Shown here one piece after another: positions 1 to 6,692 of a stretch of 9,269 bases of DNA; the stretch's first letter is position 1, and each line of letters begins with the position of its first letter. A program made the position numbers and the translations under genes. The DNA lies in NCBI GenBank assembly GCA_902475455.1, contig CABRZO010000093.1, positions 1 through 9,269 of the forward strand, given 5' to 3'. The notes under the pieces were generated by a model that saw only the letters and a program-made list of their open reading frames with translations, was not told the origin of the DNA and did no database searches. Origin of the DNA: an uncultured Eubacteriales bacterium (lineage in GTDB: Bacteria; Bacillota; Clostridia; Oscillospirales; Oscillospiraceae).

Positions 1-633
1 GCCGAGCGCATTCGTTCTCTGATCGAAGGCAAGAACTTTGCCGCCCTCAAGGCCTTCCTGGCGGATTACAGTGACCGCCCCGCCTGTGCGGCCCTGAACC
101 AGCTGGCCTATCTCTTCGGCGGCGTGGAGGTGCTGGACGAGGCAGAGGCCCTGGGCAGCGGGGAAGAGGGCACCATCGCCTACCTGCGCACCCTGTATCA
201 GCTGCTGGACCAGGCGGGCTACGGCCAGTTTGTCCGCTTTGATCTGGGTCTGGTCCATCAGATCGACTATTACACCGGGGTGGTGTTCCGGGGCTATGTA
301 GAGGGGGCCGGCACCGCCGTCCTCTCCGGTGGCCGCTATGACCGGCTGCTGGAGTCCTTTGGTCGGCCCGCCCAGGCCACCGGCTTCGCGGTGGACGTGG
401 ACGCAGTGGCGGCCTGCCTGCCGGAGGTCCAGGGCCCCCAGGTGGATACCGTGATTTATTATGAGCTCAACCAGTTGGCCCGGGCCATTCAGATTGTGGA
501 TTCCAGCCCCAGAGGCACCTGTGAGCTCTCCCCCTGCGCCAGCTTGGAGCTGACCCTGGCCCTGGCCCGGGAGAAGGGGATTCCCCATGTGCTGGTGCTG
601 GACAGCCAGGGAGAAAGGACGGTGGAAGCATGA
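1..633 (+). CDS. hisZ: ATP phosphoribosyltransferase regulatory subunit HisZ (3' part)
   Basis: The frame is open from the window edge, so only the last 210 residues are present. HisZ is a catalytically dead paralogue of histidyl-tRNA synthetase. It forms a hetero-octamer with short-form HisG and is needed for activity and histidine feedback. Visible class II synthetase features are the HisA-like segment DLGLVHQIDYYTG (fragment residues 81-93) and motif 3, SGGRYDRLLESFG (109-121). In true HisRS the first segment reads RGLDYY and its Arg is catalytic; here that position is His (VHQIDYY), which argues against aminoacylation. A short tail of about 65 residues follows instead of a full anticodon-binding domain. 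The 4-nt ATGA overlap with short-form hisG confirms the pairing. The N-terminal part of the catalytic-like domain lies outside the window. Confidence in HisZ over HisS is high. Confidence 0.93.
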   Translation, partial: AERIRSLIEGKNFAALKAFLADYSDRPACAALNQLAYLFGGVEVLDEAEALGSGEEGTIAYLRTLYQLLDQAGYGQFVRFDLGLVHQIDYYTGVVFRGYVEGAGTAVLSGGRYDRLLESFGRPAQATGFAVDVDAVAACLPEVQGPQVDTVIYYELNQLARAIQIVDSSPRGTCELSPCASLELTLALAREKGIPHVLVLDSQGERTVEA

Positions 634-1274
634 GCGATCGGCTGCGCATTGCCATTACCAAGGGCAGGCTGCTGGACAAGTCCATGGACCTGTTTGACAA
701 GATGGGGATGGACACCGCCCCGGTCCGGAACCCGGGCCGCCGGCTCATCCACCAGATCCCCAATTACCCCCTGGACGCAGTGCTCTCCAAGGCCCCGGAC
801 GTCATCACCTATGTGGAACAGGGCGTTTGTGATCTGGGCATCGTGGGCAAGGACACCATCCTGGAAAAGGGCGGTTCCTTCTATGAGGTGCTGGACCTGG
901 GATTCGGCAAGTGCCGGTTTGCCCTGGCCGTCAAGGAGGGCACCGACTTTTATCACACCTACAAGACCCGTCGCATCGCCTCCAAATACCCGGCGGTGGC
1001 CAAGCGGTTTTTTGCCGCCAAGGGTTTGGATGTGGATATCATCAAGATTGAGGGCTCCGTGGAGCTGGCCCCGATTCTGGGGCTCACCGACGCCATCGTG
1101 GACATTGTGGAGACCGGGGCCACCCTGAAGGCCAACGGTCTGGTGCCCATCGAGACGGTGGCGGAGGTCTCCGCCCGGCTCATTGTCAACACCGCCAGTA
1201 TGAAGCTGTACAAGGCACAGATTCTCGACTTCATCGGGAAGTGCGAAGCAGAATTGAGGAAGAGTGGACTATGA
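630..1274 (+). CDS. hisG: ATP phosphoribosyltransferase catalytic subunit, short form
   Basis: Catalyses the first committed step of histidine synthesis, condensing ATP and PRPP to phosphoribosyl-ATP in the cytoplasm. The 214-residue length is that of the short HisG family, which lacks the C-terminal histidine-binding domain and depends on HisZ. The start, with RIAITKGRLL at residues 5-14, is the typical N-terminal strand and substrate region. The PRPP-binding loop ETGATLKANGL lies at 161-171. GVCDLGIVGKDTILE (65-79) is a conserved family block. The start ATG overlaps the hisZ stop as ATGA and has a purine-rich AAAGGA upstream. Feedback inhibition by histidine would act through HisZ; this is family knowledge. 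Confidence 0.97.
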   Translation: MSDRLRIAITKGRLLDKSMDLFDKMGMDTAPVRNPGRRLIHQIPNYPLDAVLSKAPDVITYVEQGVCDLGIVGKDTILEKGGSFYEVLDLGFGKCRFALAVKEGTDFYHTYKTRRIASKYPAVAKRFFAAKGLDVDIIKIEGSVELAPILGLTDAIVDIVETGATLKANGLVPIETVAEVSARLIVNTASMKLYKAQILDFIGKCEAELRKSGL

Positions 1275-2548
1275 TTCAGATAGTAATTGCCGACGGGGTG
1301 CGGGAAAACGCCCTGATTGACGACCTGCGGGCCCGTTCCGCGGCGGTGGGCGAGGAGATCACCCGTTCCGCCGCCAAGATTATGGAGGATGTTCGTTTAA
1401 ACTGCTATGAGGCCGTGGAGCGTTACTCCCTGCAATTTGACAAGGCTGCCCCCCGGGAGTTTGAGGCCCAGGAACTGGAGCAGGCCTACGCCGCCTGCGA
1501 TCCCCAGCTGATCCGGGCCATGGAGCACGCCGCCGCCAATATCCGGGATTATAACGAGCATCTGCTCTCCAAAACACTGGAGTGGACCTCCCCGGACGGG
1601 GGCAAGGTGGGCCGCATTGTCCGGGGCCTCAGCCGGGTGGGCATCTATGTACCCGGGGGCACTGCCGCCTATCCCTCCTCAGTGCTGATGAACGCCATTC
1701 CCGCCAAGGTGGCCGGGGTGGAGGAGATCGTCATGGTGACGCCCCCCACCGGTAACCTGAATAACGCGGTGCTGGCCGCCGCCAAGATCGCCGGGGTGGA
1801 TCGGGTCATCGGCGTGGGAGGTGTCCAGGCCGTGGCCGCCCTGACCTATGGCGCCGGCTTCATCCCCAAGGTGGACAAGCTGGTGGGTCCCGGCAACGCC
1901 TTTGTGGCAGCTGCCAAGCGAATGGCCTACGGCACCCTGGACATCGACATGGTAGCGGGCCCCTCGGAGGTGCTGGTCATCGCCGACGAGACCGCCCAGG
2001 CCAAATATGTGGCCGCCGACCTGCTGAGCCAGGCGGAGCACGACCGGCTGGCCTCTGCCATCCTGCTGACCACCAGCGCTGAATTAGCCCAGGCCGTGGA
2101 CGCTGAAATCGTCCGTCAGACCGGCTATCTGAGCCGCAGCGAGATCATGGAGGAGTCCCTGAAGAATTTCGGGGCCGTTGTTGTCTGCCCCAGCCTGGAG
2201 CGCTGCGTGGAGCTGGCCAATGTGGTGGCCCCGGAGCACCTGGAGATCTGTACCGAAGACCCCCGGGCCCTGCTGCCGGGCATCAAGAACGCCGGCGCCG
2301 TGTTCCTGGGCTCCTACGCCCCGGAGCCTCTGGGGGACTATCTGGCGGGCCCCGATCATGTGCTGCCCACCTCCGGCACTGCCCGGTTCTTCTCGCCTCT
2401 GAGTGTGGACAGCTTTTTGAAGACCATGAGCGTGCTGGAATTCGATCGCTCCTCTCTGGAGCCCATCCATCAGGAGGTTATCGCCTTTGCCGAGGCGGAG
2501 CACCTGACCGCCCACGCCAATTCCATCCGTGTCCGTTTTGAGGAGTGA
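1271..2548 (+). CDS. hisD: Histidinol dehydrogenase
   Basis: Zinc- and NAD-dependent enzyme for the last two oxidations, L-histidinol to L-histidinal to L-histidine. It is 425 residues long, normal for the family. Aligned by eye with the E. coli enzyme, the zinc ligands are Gln254 and His257 (SQAEHD), Asp356 (GDYLAGPDHVLPT) and His415 (EHLTAHANS). The catalytic Glu322-His323 pair sits in VVAPEHLEI. Other family blocks are VGIYVPGGTAAYPSSVLMN (123-141), GVGGVQAVAALTYG (181-194) and VGPGNAFVAAAKR (205-217). An in-frame ATG 30 bases upstream lies inside hisG and would add residues not typical of HisD. The start at 1271 is preferred because it overlaps the hisG stop as ATGA and has GAGGA about 10 nt upstream. 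Confidence 0.97.
   Translation: MIQIVIADGVRENALIDDLRARSAAVGEEITRSAAKIMEDVRLNCYEAVERYSLQFDKAAPREFEAQELEQAYAACDPQLIRAMEHAAANIRDYNEHLLSKTLEWTSPDGGKVGRIVRGLSRVGIYVPGGTAAYPSSVLMNAIPAKVAGVEEIVMVTPPTGNLNNAVLAAAKIAGVDRVIGVGGVQAVAALTYGAGFIPKVDKLVGPGNAFVAAAKRMAYGTLDIDMVAGPSEVLVIADETAQAKYVAADLLSQAEHDRLASAILLTTSAELAQAVDAEIVRQTGYLSRSEIMEESLKNFGAVVVCPSLERCVELANVVAPEHLEICTEDPRALLPGIKNAGAVFLGSYAPEPLGDYLAGPDHVLPTSGTARFFSPLSVDSFLKTMSVLEFDRSSLEPIHQEVIAFAEAEHLTAHANSIRVRFEE
2540..2545 (+). promoter_or_regulatory. Ribosome binding site that fixes the hisB start
   Basis: GAGGAG lies at the end of hisD, 8 nt before the ATG at 2554. A GTG at 2545 is also in frame but overlaps this site, so it cannot be served by it. 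The site therefore supports the ATG. Confidence 0.75.
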
Positions 2549-2553
2549 TTACC

Positions 2554-3132
2554 ATGGCCCGTACCGCCGTGATTGAACGCAATACCAAAGAGACCCAGAT
2601 TAAACTGTCCCTGAACCTGGAAGGGGGAGAGGTGCAGGTGTCCACCGGCATCGGCTTCTTCGACCACATGCTCACCGCCTTCGGCTTCTATGCCGGCATC
2701 GGCCTGAAGGTGGCGGTGAAGGGGGATTTATACGTGGATGGCCACCACACCGTGGAGGACACCGGCATCGTGCTGGGTCAGGCCCTGAAGGAGGCTTTGG
2801 GGGACAAGAAGGGTATCCGCCGTTTTGGCTCCGCCTATGTCCCCATGGACGAGGCCCTGGCCTTCACCGCCCTGGACTTCTCCAACCGGCCCTATATGGT
2901 CTTTGACGCCGAAATGCCCCAGGAGCGCATCGGGGACTATGATTCCTGCCTGACCCTGGAATTCATGCGGGCGGTGGCCCACAACGCCGGTATCACCCTG
3001 CATCAGAAGTGTTTTTACGGGGTCAACGCCCACCACATCACCGAGGGCCTCTTCAAGTCCCTGGGCCTGGCGGTGAAGGACGCCATCCGCATTGAGGGTG
3101 ACCGAGTCACCTCCACCAAGGGGGTGCTCTGA
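2554..3132 (+). CDS. hisB: Imidazoleglycerol-phosphate dehydratase
   Basis: Dehydrates imidazole glycerol phosphate to imidazole acetol phosphate using bound manganese. The 192-residue protein is the single-domain form and carries no histidinol-phosphate phosphatase domain, unlike enteric HisB. The two pseudo-repeated metal motifs are intact: HHTVED at 64-69 and HHITE at 160-164. TGIGFFDHML (31-40) and DLYVDGHHTVEDTGI (58-72) are family signatures. The ATG at 2554 gives the usual N-terminus (ART..IER.TKET). The 5-nt gap after hisD is the only non-overlapping junction in this operon. No aminotransferase gene (hisC) lies between hisD and hisB, although it often does in Firmicutes. The stop overlaps the hisH start as TGATG. 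Confidence 0.97.
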   Translation: MARTAVIERNTKETQIKLSLNLEGGEVQVSTGIGFFDHMLTAFGFYAGIGLKVAVKGDLYVDGHHTVEDTGIVLGQALKEALGDKKGIRRFGSAYVPMDEALAFTALDFSNRPYMVFDAEMPQERIGDYDSCLTLEFMRAVAHNAGITLHQKCFYGVNAHHITEGLFKSLGLAVKDAIRIEGDRVTSTKGVL

Positions 3133-3740
3133 TGGGCTGGATCGGCATTGTAGATTACGGCGTAGGCAACCTGATGAGCGTGTCCAACGCCCTGAGCTTT
3201 CTGGGGCTGGAGAGCCGGATTACCTGCGACACCGACGACCTGGAACGGTCCAACGCCATTATTCTGCCCGGTGTTGGAGCCTTCCCCGATGCGGCGGACA
3301 AGCTCCGAGCCCAGGGCCTGGACCGTCTCATTGTGGCCCAGAGCGAGAAAAAGCCCATCCTGGGCATCTGCCTGGGCATGCAGCTGCTCTTTGAGCGGGG
3401 AGTGGAGGTTCGCCCCTCCCAGGGCCTGGGCTTTGTCAAGGGCAGCGTGGAGAAGATTCCCACGGAACTGAAACTGCCCCATATCGGCTGGAATTCCCTG
3501 AGCTTTCCCAACCAGTCCCCGCTGTTTGCTGGAATTGATCCCGGATCCTACGTCTACTTTGTCCACTCCTTCTGTGGTAAAGCGGAGGACCCCAGTCAGG
3601 TCATCGCCGTCACCGACTACGGCACCCCGGTGGTGGCGGCGGTCCAGAGCGGCAACGTGTTTGGCACCCAGTTCCACCCGGAGAAGAGCGGCGAGGTGGG
3701 CCTGGCTATCCTGAAGAATTTTGGAGAGATGAACCGATGA
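3132..3740 (+). CDS. hisH: Imidazole glycerol phosphate synthase, glutaminase subunit
   Basis: Class I glutamine amidotransferase subunit that hydrolyses glutamine and passes ammonia through the HisF barrel. The protein is 202 residues. The catalytic triad is visible: nucleophile Cys80 in GICLGMQLLFERG and the His182/Glu184 pair in FHPEKSGEVG. The N-terminus (IGIVDYGVGNLMSVSNAL) and the oxyanion-strand region LPGVGAF (45-51) are typical. It overlaps the upstream hisB stop by one base (TGATG), with a purine-rich AAGGGGG about 7 nt before the start. It overlaps hisA downstream as ATGA. HisF, its obligate partner, is encoded one gene further on. Confidence 0.97.
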   Translation: MGWIGIVDYGVGNLMSVSNALSFLGLESRITCDTDDLERSNAIILPGVGAFPDAADKLRAQGLDRLIVAQSEKKPILGICLGMQLLFERGVEVRPSQGLGFVKGSVEKIPTELKLPHIGWNSLSFPNQSPLFAGIDPGSYVYFVHSFCGKAEDPSQVIAVTDYGTPVVAAVQSGNVFGTQFHPEKSGEVGLAILKNFGEMNR

Positions 3741-4456
3741 TTATTGAACCGGCGATTGATTTGAAGGACGGCAAGGTGGTCCGGCTGCTGAAGGGTGACT
3801 TCGATACCGTCCACCAGGTGGCGGAGGACCCGGTGGAGACCGCCCGGGCCTTTGCCGCGGCGGGGGCCAAGTACATCCATATGGTGGACCTGGACGGGGC
3901 CAAATCCGGCGAGAGAGTCAACTCCGCCATTGTGCGCTCCGTCACGGAGCAGACCGGTATGCAGATCGAGCTGGGGGGCGGTATCCGCTCCATGGCGGAC
4001 CTGGAGGCCGTCTTTGACATGGGTGTGTGGCGGGCCGTCATCGGCTCCGCCGCCGTTACCGACCCGGATTTCGTCCGGGAGGCCGTGGCCCGCTATGGCG
4101 ACCGGATCGCCGTGGGGGTGGACACCCAGGACGGCAAGGTAAAGACTGCCGGCTGGATCGAGGACTCGGGCCTGGATTACATTGCCTTCTCCCGGTCCAT
4201 GGAACAGCTGGGGGTCAAAACCCTGATTTTCACCGACATTGAGACCGACGGCGCCCTGTCCGGCCCCTCCTATGGTCGGCTGGAGCAGCTGCAACAGGCG
4301 GTAAACTGCCAGATTGTGGCCTCCGGCGGCGTGTCCAACAACCAGGACATCGAGCGCCTGGCGGCCATGGGCCTCTACGGGGCCATCATCGGCAAGGCCT
4401 ATTACGCCGGTACCATCGACCTGGCCCAGGCGGTCAAAGCGGGAGGGGAACAGTAA
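3737..4456 (+). CDS. hisA: ProFAR isomerase (HisA)
   Basis: Converts ProFAR to PRFAR by an Amadori rearrangement, using a (beta/alpha)8 barrel. It is 239 residues long. The catalytic acid/base pair is visible as Asp8 (PAIDLKDGKVVRL) and Asp129 (VGVDTQDGKV). Phosphate-binding glycine motifs are GGGIRS (80-85) and the C-terminal ASGGVS. Thr170 in FTDIETDGALSGP is the third commonly conserved active-site residue. The internal half-barrel repeat shared with HisF is apparent. It is not a bifunctional PriA, because a separate Trp-pathway role is neither needed nor indicated here. It overlaps hisH as ATGA and hisF as TAATG. Confidence 0.97.
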   Translation: MIIEPAIDLKDGKVVRLLKGDFDTVHQVAEDPVETARAFAAAGAKYIHMVDLDGAKSGERVNSAIVRSVTEQTGMQIELGGGIRSMADLEAVFDMGVWRAVIGSAAVTDPDFVREAVARYGDRIAVGVDTQDGKVKTAGWIEDSGLDYIAFSRSMEQLGVKTLIFTDIETDGALSGPSYGRLEQLQQAVNCQIVASGGVSNNQDIERLAAMGLYGAIIGKAYYAGTIDLAQAVKAGGEQ

Positions 4457-5220
4457 TGCTGGCCAAACGTATCATTCCCTGCCTGGACGTCCGGGACGGC
4501 CGGGTGGTCAAAGGGGTCAATTTTGTCAATATCCGGGACGCCGGTGACCCGGTGGAGCTGGCCACCTACTACTCCCGTCAGGGGGCCGACGAGATCGTCT
4601 TTCTGGATATCACCGCCACGGTGGAGGCCCGGAAAACCGTGGCCGACGTGGTGCGCCGGACAGTGCAGCAGGTCTTTGTCCCCGTCACCGTGGGGGGCGG
4701 CATCCGCACCCTGGAGGACTTTCAGCAGCTGCTCCGGGCCGGGGCCGATAAAATCAGCGTCAATTCCGCCGCGGTGAAGGACCCCACTCTGATTTCCCGG
4801 GCGGCGGAGCGGTTCGGCTCCCAGTGCGTGGTGCTGGCCATCGACGCCAGGAAGCGGGAGGACGGCAGCTATGAAGTGGTGGTGGCCGGTGGCCGCACCC
4901 CCACCGGTAAGGATGCAGTGGAATGGGCCAAGGAGGGCGAGCGGCTGGGGGCCGGTGAAATTCTGCTGACCAGCATGGACGCCGACGGCACCAAGCAGGG
5001 CTTTGACCTGGAGATGACAAAGGCCATCGCCGATGCCGTTCACATTCCGGTGATTGCCTCCGGTGGCTGCGGCAGCCTGGACCACTTTGCGGAGGTCTTT
5101 GAGGCCACCGGCGCCGACGCCGCCCTGGCGGCATCCCTGTTCCACTTCGGAGAGCTGACGGTGCCCCAGGTTAAGGATTTCCTGCGGGAAAAGAAGATAC
5201 CTGTGAGGGATAACATATGA
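4456..5220 (+). CDS. hisF: Imidazole glycerol phosphate synthase, cyclase subunit
   Basis: Uses PRFAR and ammonia from HisH to make imidazole glycerol phosphate and AICAR. The 254-residue (beta/alpha)8 barrel begins with the typical LAKRIIPCLDVRDGRVVKG. The catalytic aspartates are Asp11 and Asp130 (LAIDARK). Phosphate-binding loops are VGGGIR (79-84) and ASGGCGS near the C-terminus. DADGTKQGFD is the family-specific loop. Its start overlaps the hisA stop as TAATG, with a strong GGGAGGGG about 7 nt upstream. AICAR made here feeds back into purine synthesis. The gene overlaps hisI by 4 nt. Confidence 0.97.
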   Translation: MLAKRIIPCLDVRDGRVVKGVNFVNIRDAGDPVELATYYSRQGADEIVFLDITATVEARKTVADVVRRTVQQVFVPVTVGGGIRTLEDFQQLLRAGADKISVNSAAVKDPTLISRAAERFGSQCVVLAIDARKREDGSYEVVVAGGRTPTGKDAVEWAKEGERLGAGEILLTSMDADGTKQGFDLEMTKAIADAVHIPVIASGGCGSLDHFAEVFEATGADAALAASLFHFGELTVPQVKDFLREKKIPVRDNI

Positions 5221-5546
5221 TTGAGACCAAGGACCTGTTTCAAAAATCCGAGCTGATTCCGGTAATCATCCAGCACTGGCAGACCAAGGAGGTGCTCATG
5301 CTGGGCTTCACCAACGCCGAGGCCTATGAGCTGACTTTGCGCACCCACACCGCCTGGTTCTGGAGCCGCAGCCGCCAGAAGCTCTGGAATAAGGGGGAGA
5401 GCAGCGGCAACTTCCTGCACGTCAAGAAGATGGTCACCGACTGCGATACCGATACCCTGCTCTATCTCTGTGCCCCCGACGGCCCCACCTGCCATACTGG
5501 AGCCATCAGTTGTTTCTTCAACGATATCTGGGAGGAACAGTCATGA
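5217..5546 (+). CDS. hisI: Phosphoribosyl-AMP cyclohydrolase
   Basis: Opens the adenine ring of phosphoribosyl-AMP to give ProFAR; a zinc enzyme that also binds magnesium. The 109-residue protein is monofunctional, without a fused HisE domain. The magnesium site is DCDTD at 75-79. The presumed zinc cysteines are Cys76, Cys92 (GPTCHTG) and Cys99 (SCFF), whose 16- and 7-residue spacings match the family. WFWSRSRQKLWNKGESSGN (47-65) is the conserved substrate block. One small departure is IIQHW at 18-21, where many homologues have Asp after the Gln. The start overlaps hisF as ATGA with GAGGGA 6 nt upstream, and the stop overlaps hisE the same way. Confidence 0.95.
   Translation: MIETKDLFQKSELIPVIIQHWQTKEVLMLGFTNAEAYELTLRTHTAWFWSRSRQKLWNKGESSGNFLHVKKMVTDCDTDTLLYLCAPDGPTCHTGAISCFFNDIWEEQS
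5531..5535 (+). promoter_or_regulatory. Ribosome binding site that fixes the hisE start
   Basis: GGAGG lies 7 nt before the ATG at 5543. An earlier in-frame start at 5510 lies well inside hisI and has no comparable site, so the ATG at 5543 is preferred. Confidence 0.75.
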
Positions 5547-6166
5547 GCGGCCGGGCACAGCAGGCCATCGCCGACCAGTATGCCGTGGCCCTGGACCGGC
5601 GCAGAAACGGCGGCGGTGAGAAGTCTTACACCAACTATCTGTACAGCCAGGGGCTGGACAAAATCCTGAAAAAGTGCGGTGAGGAGACCTTTGAGGCCTG
5701 TATCGCCGCCAAAAATGACGATGCCCTGGAGACGGTGGGGGAGCTCAACGACGTGCTCTACCATGTCACCGTGCTGCTCTGCTACTCAGCAGTGCCTCTG
5801 GAGGCTGTGATGGCGGATCTGAACCGCCGCTGCCAGACCCAAGAGCAAGGGGTGGACGAGCTGATGCAGGTCATTGCCGGGCGCAGCCAGAGCGACGACC
5901 AGGAGTCCTACACCGCCTATCTCTTCCGGGAGGGGCTGGACAAAATCCTCAAAAAGGTGGGGGAGGCCTGTGCTCTGCTGTTGATCGCCGGCAAGGATCA
6001 GGACCCGGCCCGCATTGCTGAGGAGACTGGGGATCTGCTCTACCACCTGATGGCCATGATGGTCTGCAAGGGGATTTCCATGGAGGATCTGGCCGACGAA
6101 CTGGACCGCCGCAGCGGCAAGACCGGCAATTTGAAAACCTTCCACACCAGCGATCATACAACCTGA
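5543..6166 (+). CDS. hisE: Tandem-domain phosphoribosyl-ATP pyrophosphatase
   Basis: Hydrolyses phosphoribosyl-ATP to phosphoribosyl-AMP and pyrophosphate. Usual HisE proteins have about 90-110 residues; this one has 207 and contains two PRA-PH (MazG-like) domains, roughly residues 18-96 and 112-190, offset by exactly 94 codons. Domain 1 has SYTNYLYSQGLDKILKKCGEE and domain 2 has SYTAYLFREGLDKILKKVGEA. Domain 1 keeps the full acidic metal-binding set: Glu47, Glu48 and Glu51 (GEETFE), then Glu67 and Asp70 (ELND). In domain 2 the aligned residues are Glu141, Ala142, Leu145, Glu161 and Asp164, so two glutamates are lost. I infer that domain 1 is catalytic and domain 2 is mainly structural, perhaps making one chain an internal dimer. 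The gene is last in the operon, overlaps hisI as ATGA and is followed by a terminator. Confidence 0.93.
   Translation: MSGRAQQAIADQYAVALDRRRNGGGEKSYTNYLYSQGLDKILKKCGEETFEACIAAKNDDALETVGELNDVLYHVTVLLCYSAVPLEAVMADLNRRCQTQEQGVDELMQVIAGRSQSDDQESYTAYLFREGLDKILKKVGEACALLLIAGKDQDPARIAEETGDLLYHLMAMMVCKGISMEDLADELDRRSGKTGNLKTFHTSDHTT
5650..5949 (+). repeat. Direct repeat inside hisE, trace of domain duplication
   Basis: An 18-nt identical stretch occurs at 5650-5667 and again at 5932-5949, starting GGGGCTGGACAAAATCCT. Both copies continue with one mismatch and then AAAAA. They are in the same frame, 282 bp (94 codons) apart, and encode the GLDKILKK core of each HisE domain. The rest of the two halves is similar mainly at protein level. 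Confidence 0.8.
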
Positions 6167-6172
6167 GTATAG

Positions 6173-6207
6173 AAAAAGGACCGACAGCTGAGCTGTCGGT
6201 CCTTTTT
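6173..6207. terminator. Bidirectional intrinsic terminator shared by both operons
   Basis: A perfect 16-bp inverted repeat with a 3-nt TGA loop: AAAAAGGACCGACAGC at 6173-6188, then its exact complement at 6192-6207. The stem ends in AAAAA on one side and TTTTT on the other. Each strand therefore shows a GC-rich hairpin core followed by a run of U. It starts 7 nt after the hisE stop and ends 15 nt before the end of the convergent minus-strand gene. It should stop the histidine transcript on the plus strand and the dap transcript on the minus strand. Confidence 0.93.
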
Positions 6208-6221
6208 GTATCGGATTTGGA

Positions 6222-6692
6222 TTACTTGGCTCTGCGGTGTTTTCCAGTCATGGCCTCCACCTTCAGACGAAGCACCGTGGTCTGGGGAATGGGGGCCTGA
6301 GAATAGGGGAAATCTTCAGCGTGGTAGTGACGCATGATTATGTCCAGACCGTGAACCTTCTCCTGGTTGGCACAAAAATCCACCGTACCCCAACCGATGA
6401 TGCTCTCATACGCCATGGTGCAGGACATTTTCTCGTCATTCAGCACCAGCTGATGACCACAGTCCATCTCGAAGGTCACCTGGGGGTGCTGGCGCAGCAA
6501 ATCCAGCTTGGTGCCCTCCTGGGCCGAGTGGAAATAGAGGTAGAGGGTGTTGCCGACAACCTCCTCACCAAAGTTCAGCGGCACCAGATAGGGCAGCGGC
6601 TCATTTGGGATGGCCAGACGGCAGACGTCACAGCGCCGGACAATGTCCAGCAGCGCGTCAAACTCTGTGACCTCCCGATCCTTGCGCCGCAT
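6222..6692 (-). CDS. PNPOx-fold, NimA-like flavin protein
   Basis: A 156-residue protein of the pyridoxamine 5'-phosphate oxidase-like split-barrel superfamily, close to the group annotated as nitroimidazole-resistance (NimA-like) proteins. Recognisable features are the start MRRKDREVTEFDALLDIVRR, the core CRLAIPNEPLPYLVPLNFG (24-42), LYFHSAQEGTKLDLLRQHP (52-70, with His55 at the place of the conserved NimA histidine), FEMDC (74-78), YESIIGWG (95-102) and a terminal LKVEAMTGKHR. These proteins usually bind FMN or a related cofactor and are cytoplasmic; the substrate is unknown. It is probably not the PdxH enzyme of vitamin B6 synthesis. The start overlaps the upstream ACT-gene stop by one base (TGATG), with no strong ribosome binding site, so translation is likely coupled. 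It is the last gene of the dap operon. A resistance role cannot be inferred from sequence. Confidence 0.85.
   Translation of the reverse strand: MRRKDREVTEFDALLDIVRRCDVCRLAIPNEPLPYLVPLNFGEEVVGNTLYLYFHSAQEGTKLDLLRQHPQVTFEMDCGHQLVLNDEKMSCTMAYESIIGWGTVDFCANQEKVHGLDIIMRHYHAEDFPYSQAPIPQTTVLRLKVEAMTGKHRRAK

Noticed and set aside
1..633. Histidyl-tRNA synthetase (hisS) as an alternative for the first gene
   Set aside because: The catalytic Arg of the RGLDYY motif is replaced, the anticodon-binding domain is lacking, and the gene is coupled to a short-form hisG that needs HisZ.
1241..1270. Upstream in-frame ATG for hisD
   Set aside because: It would add ten atypical residues encoded inside hisG; the ATG at 1271 has a ribosome binding site and the usual overlap.
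3015..4294. Two long minus-strand open frames opposite hisH and hisA
   Set aside because: They overlap each other and lie opposite well-conserved genes; no family motif or ribosome binding site supports them.
5217..6166. A frameshifted hisIE fusion instead of separate hisI and hisE
   Set aside because: hisI ends cleanly after a complete cyclohydrolase domain, and hisE has its own GGAGG site and ATG in a normal ATGA overlap.
6167..6221. Small RNA or attenuator between the operons
   Set aside because: The stretch is about 55 nt and is explained by a standard bidirectional terminator; no promoter-like elements or leader peptide are seen.
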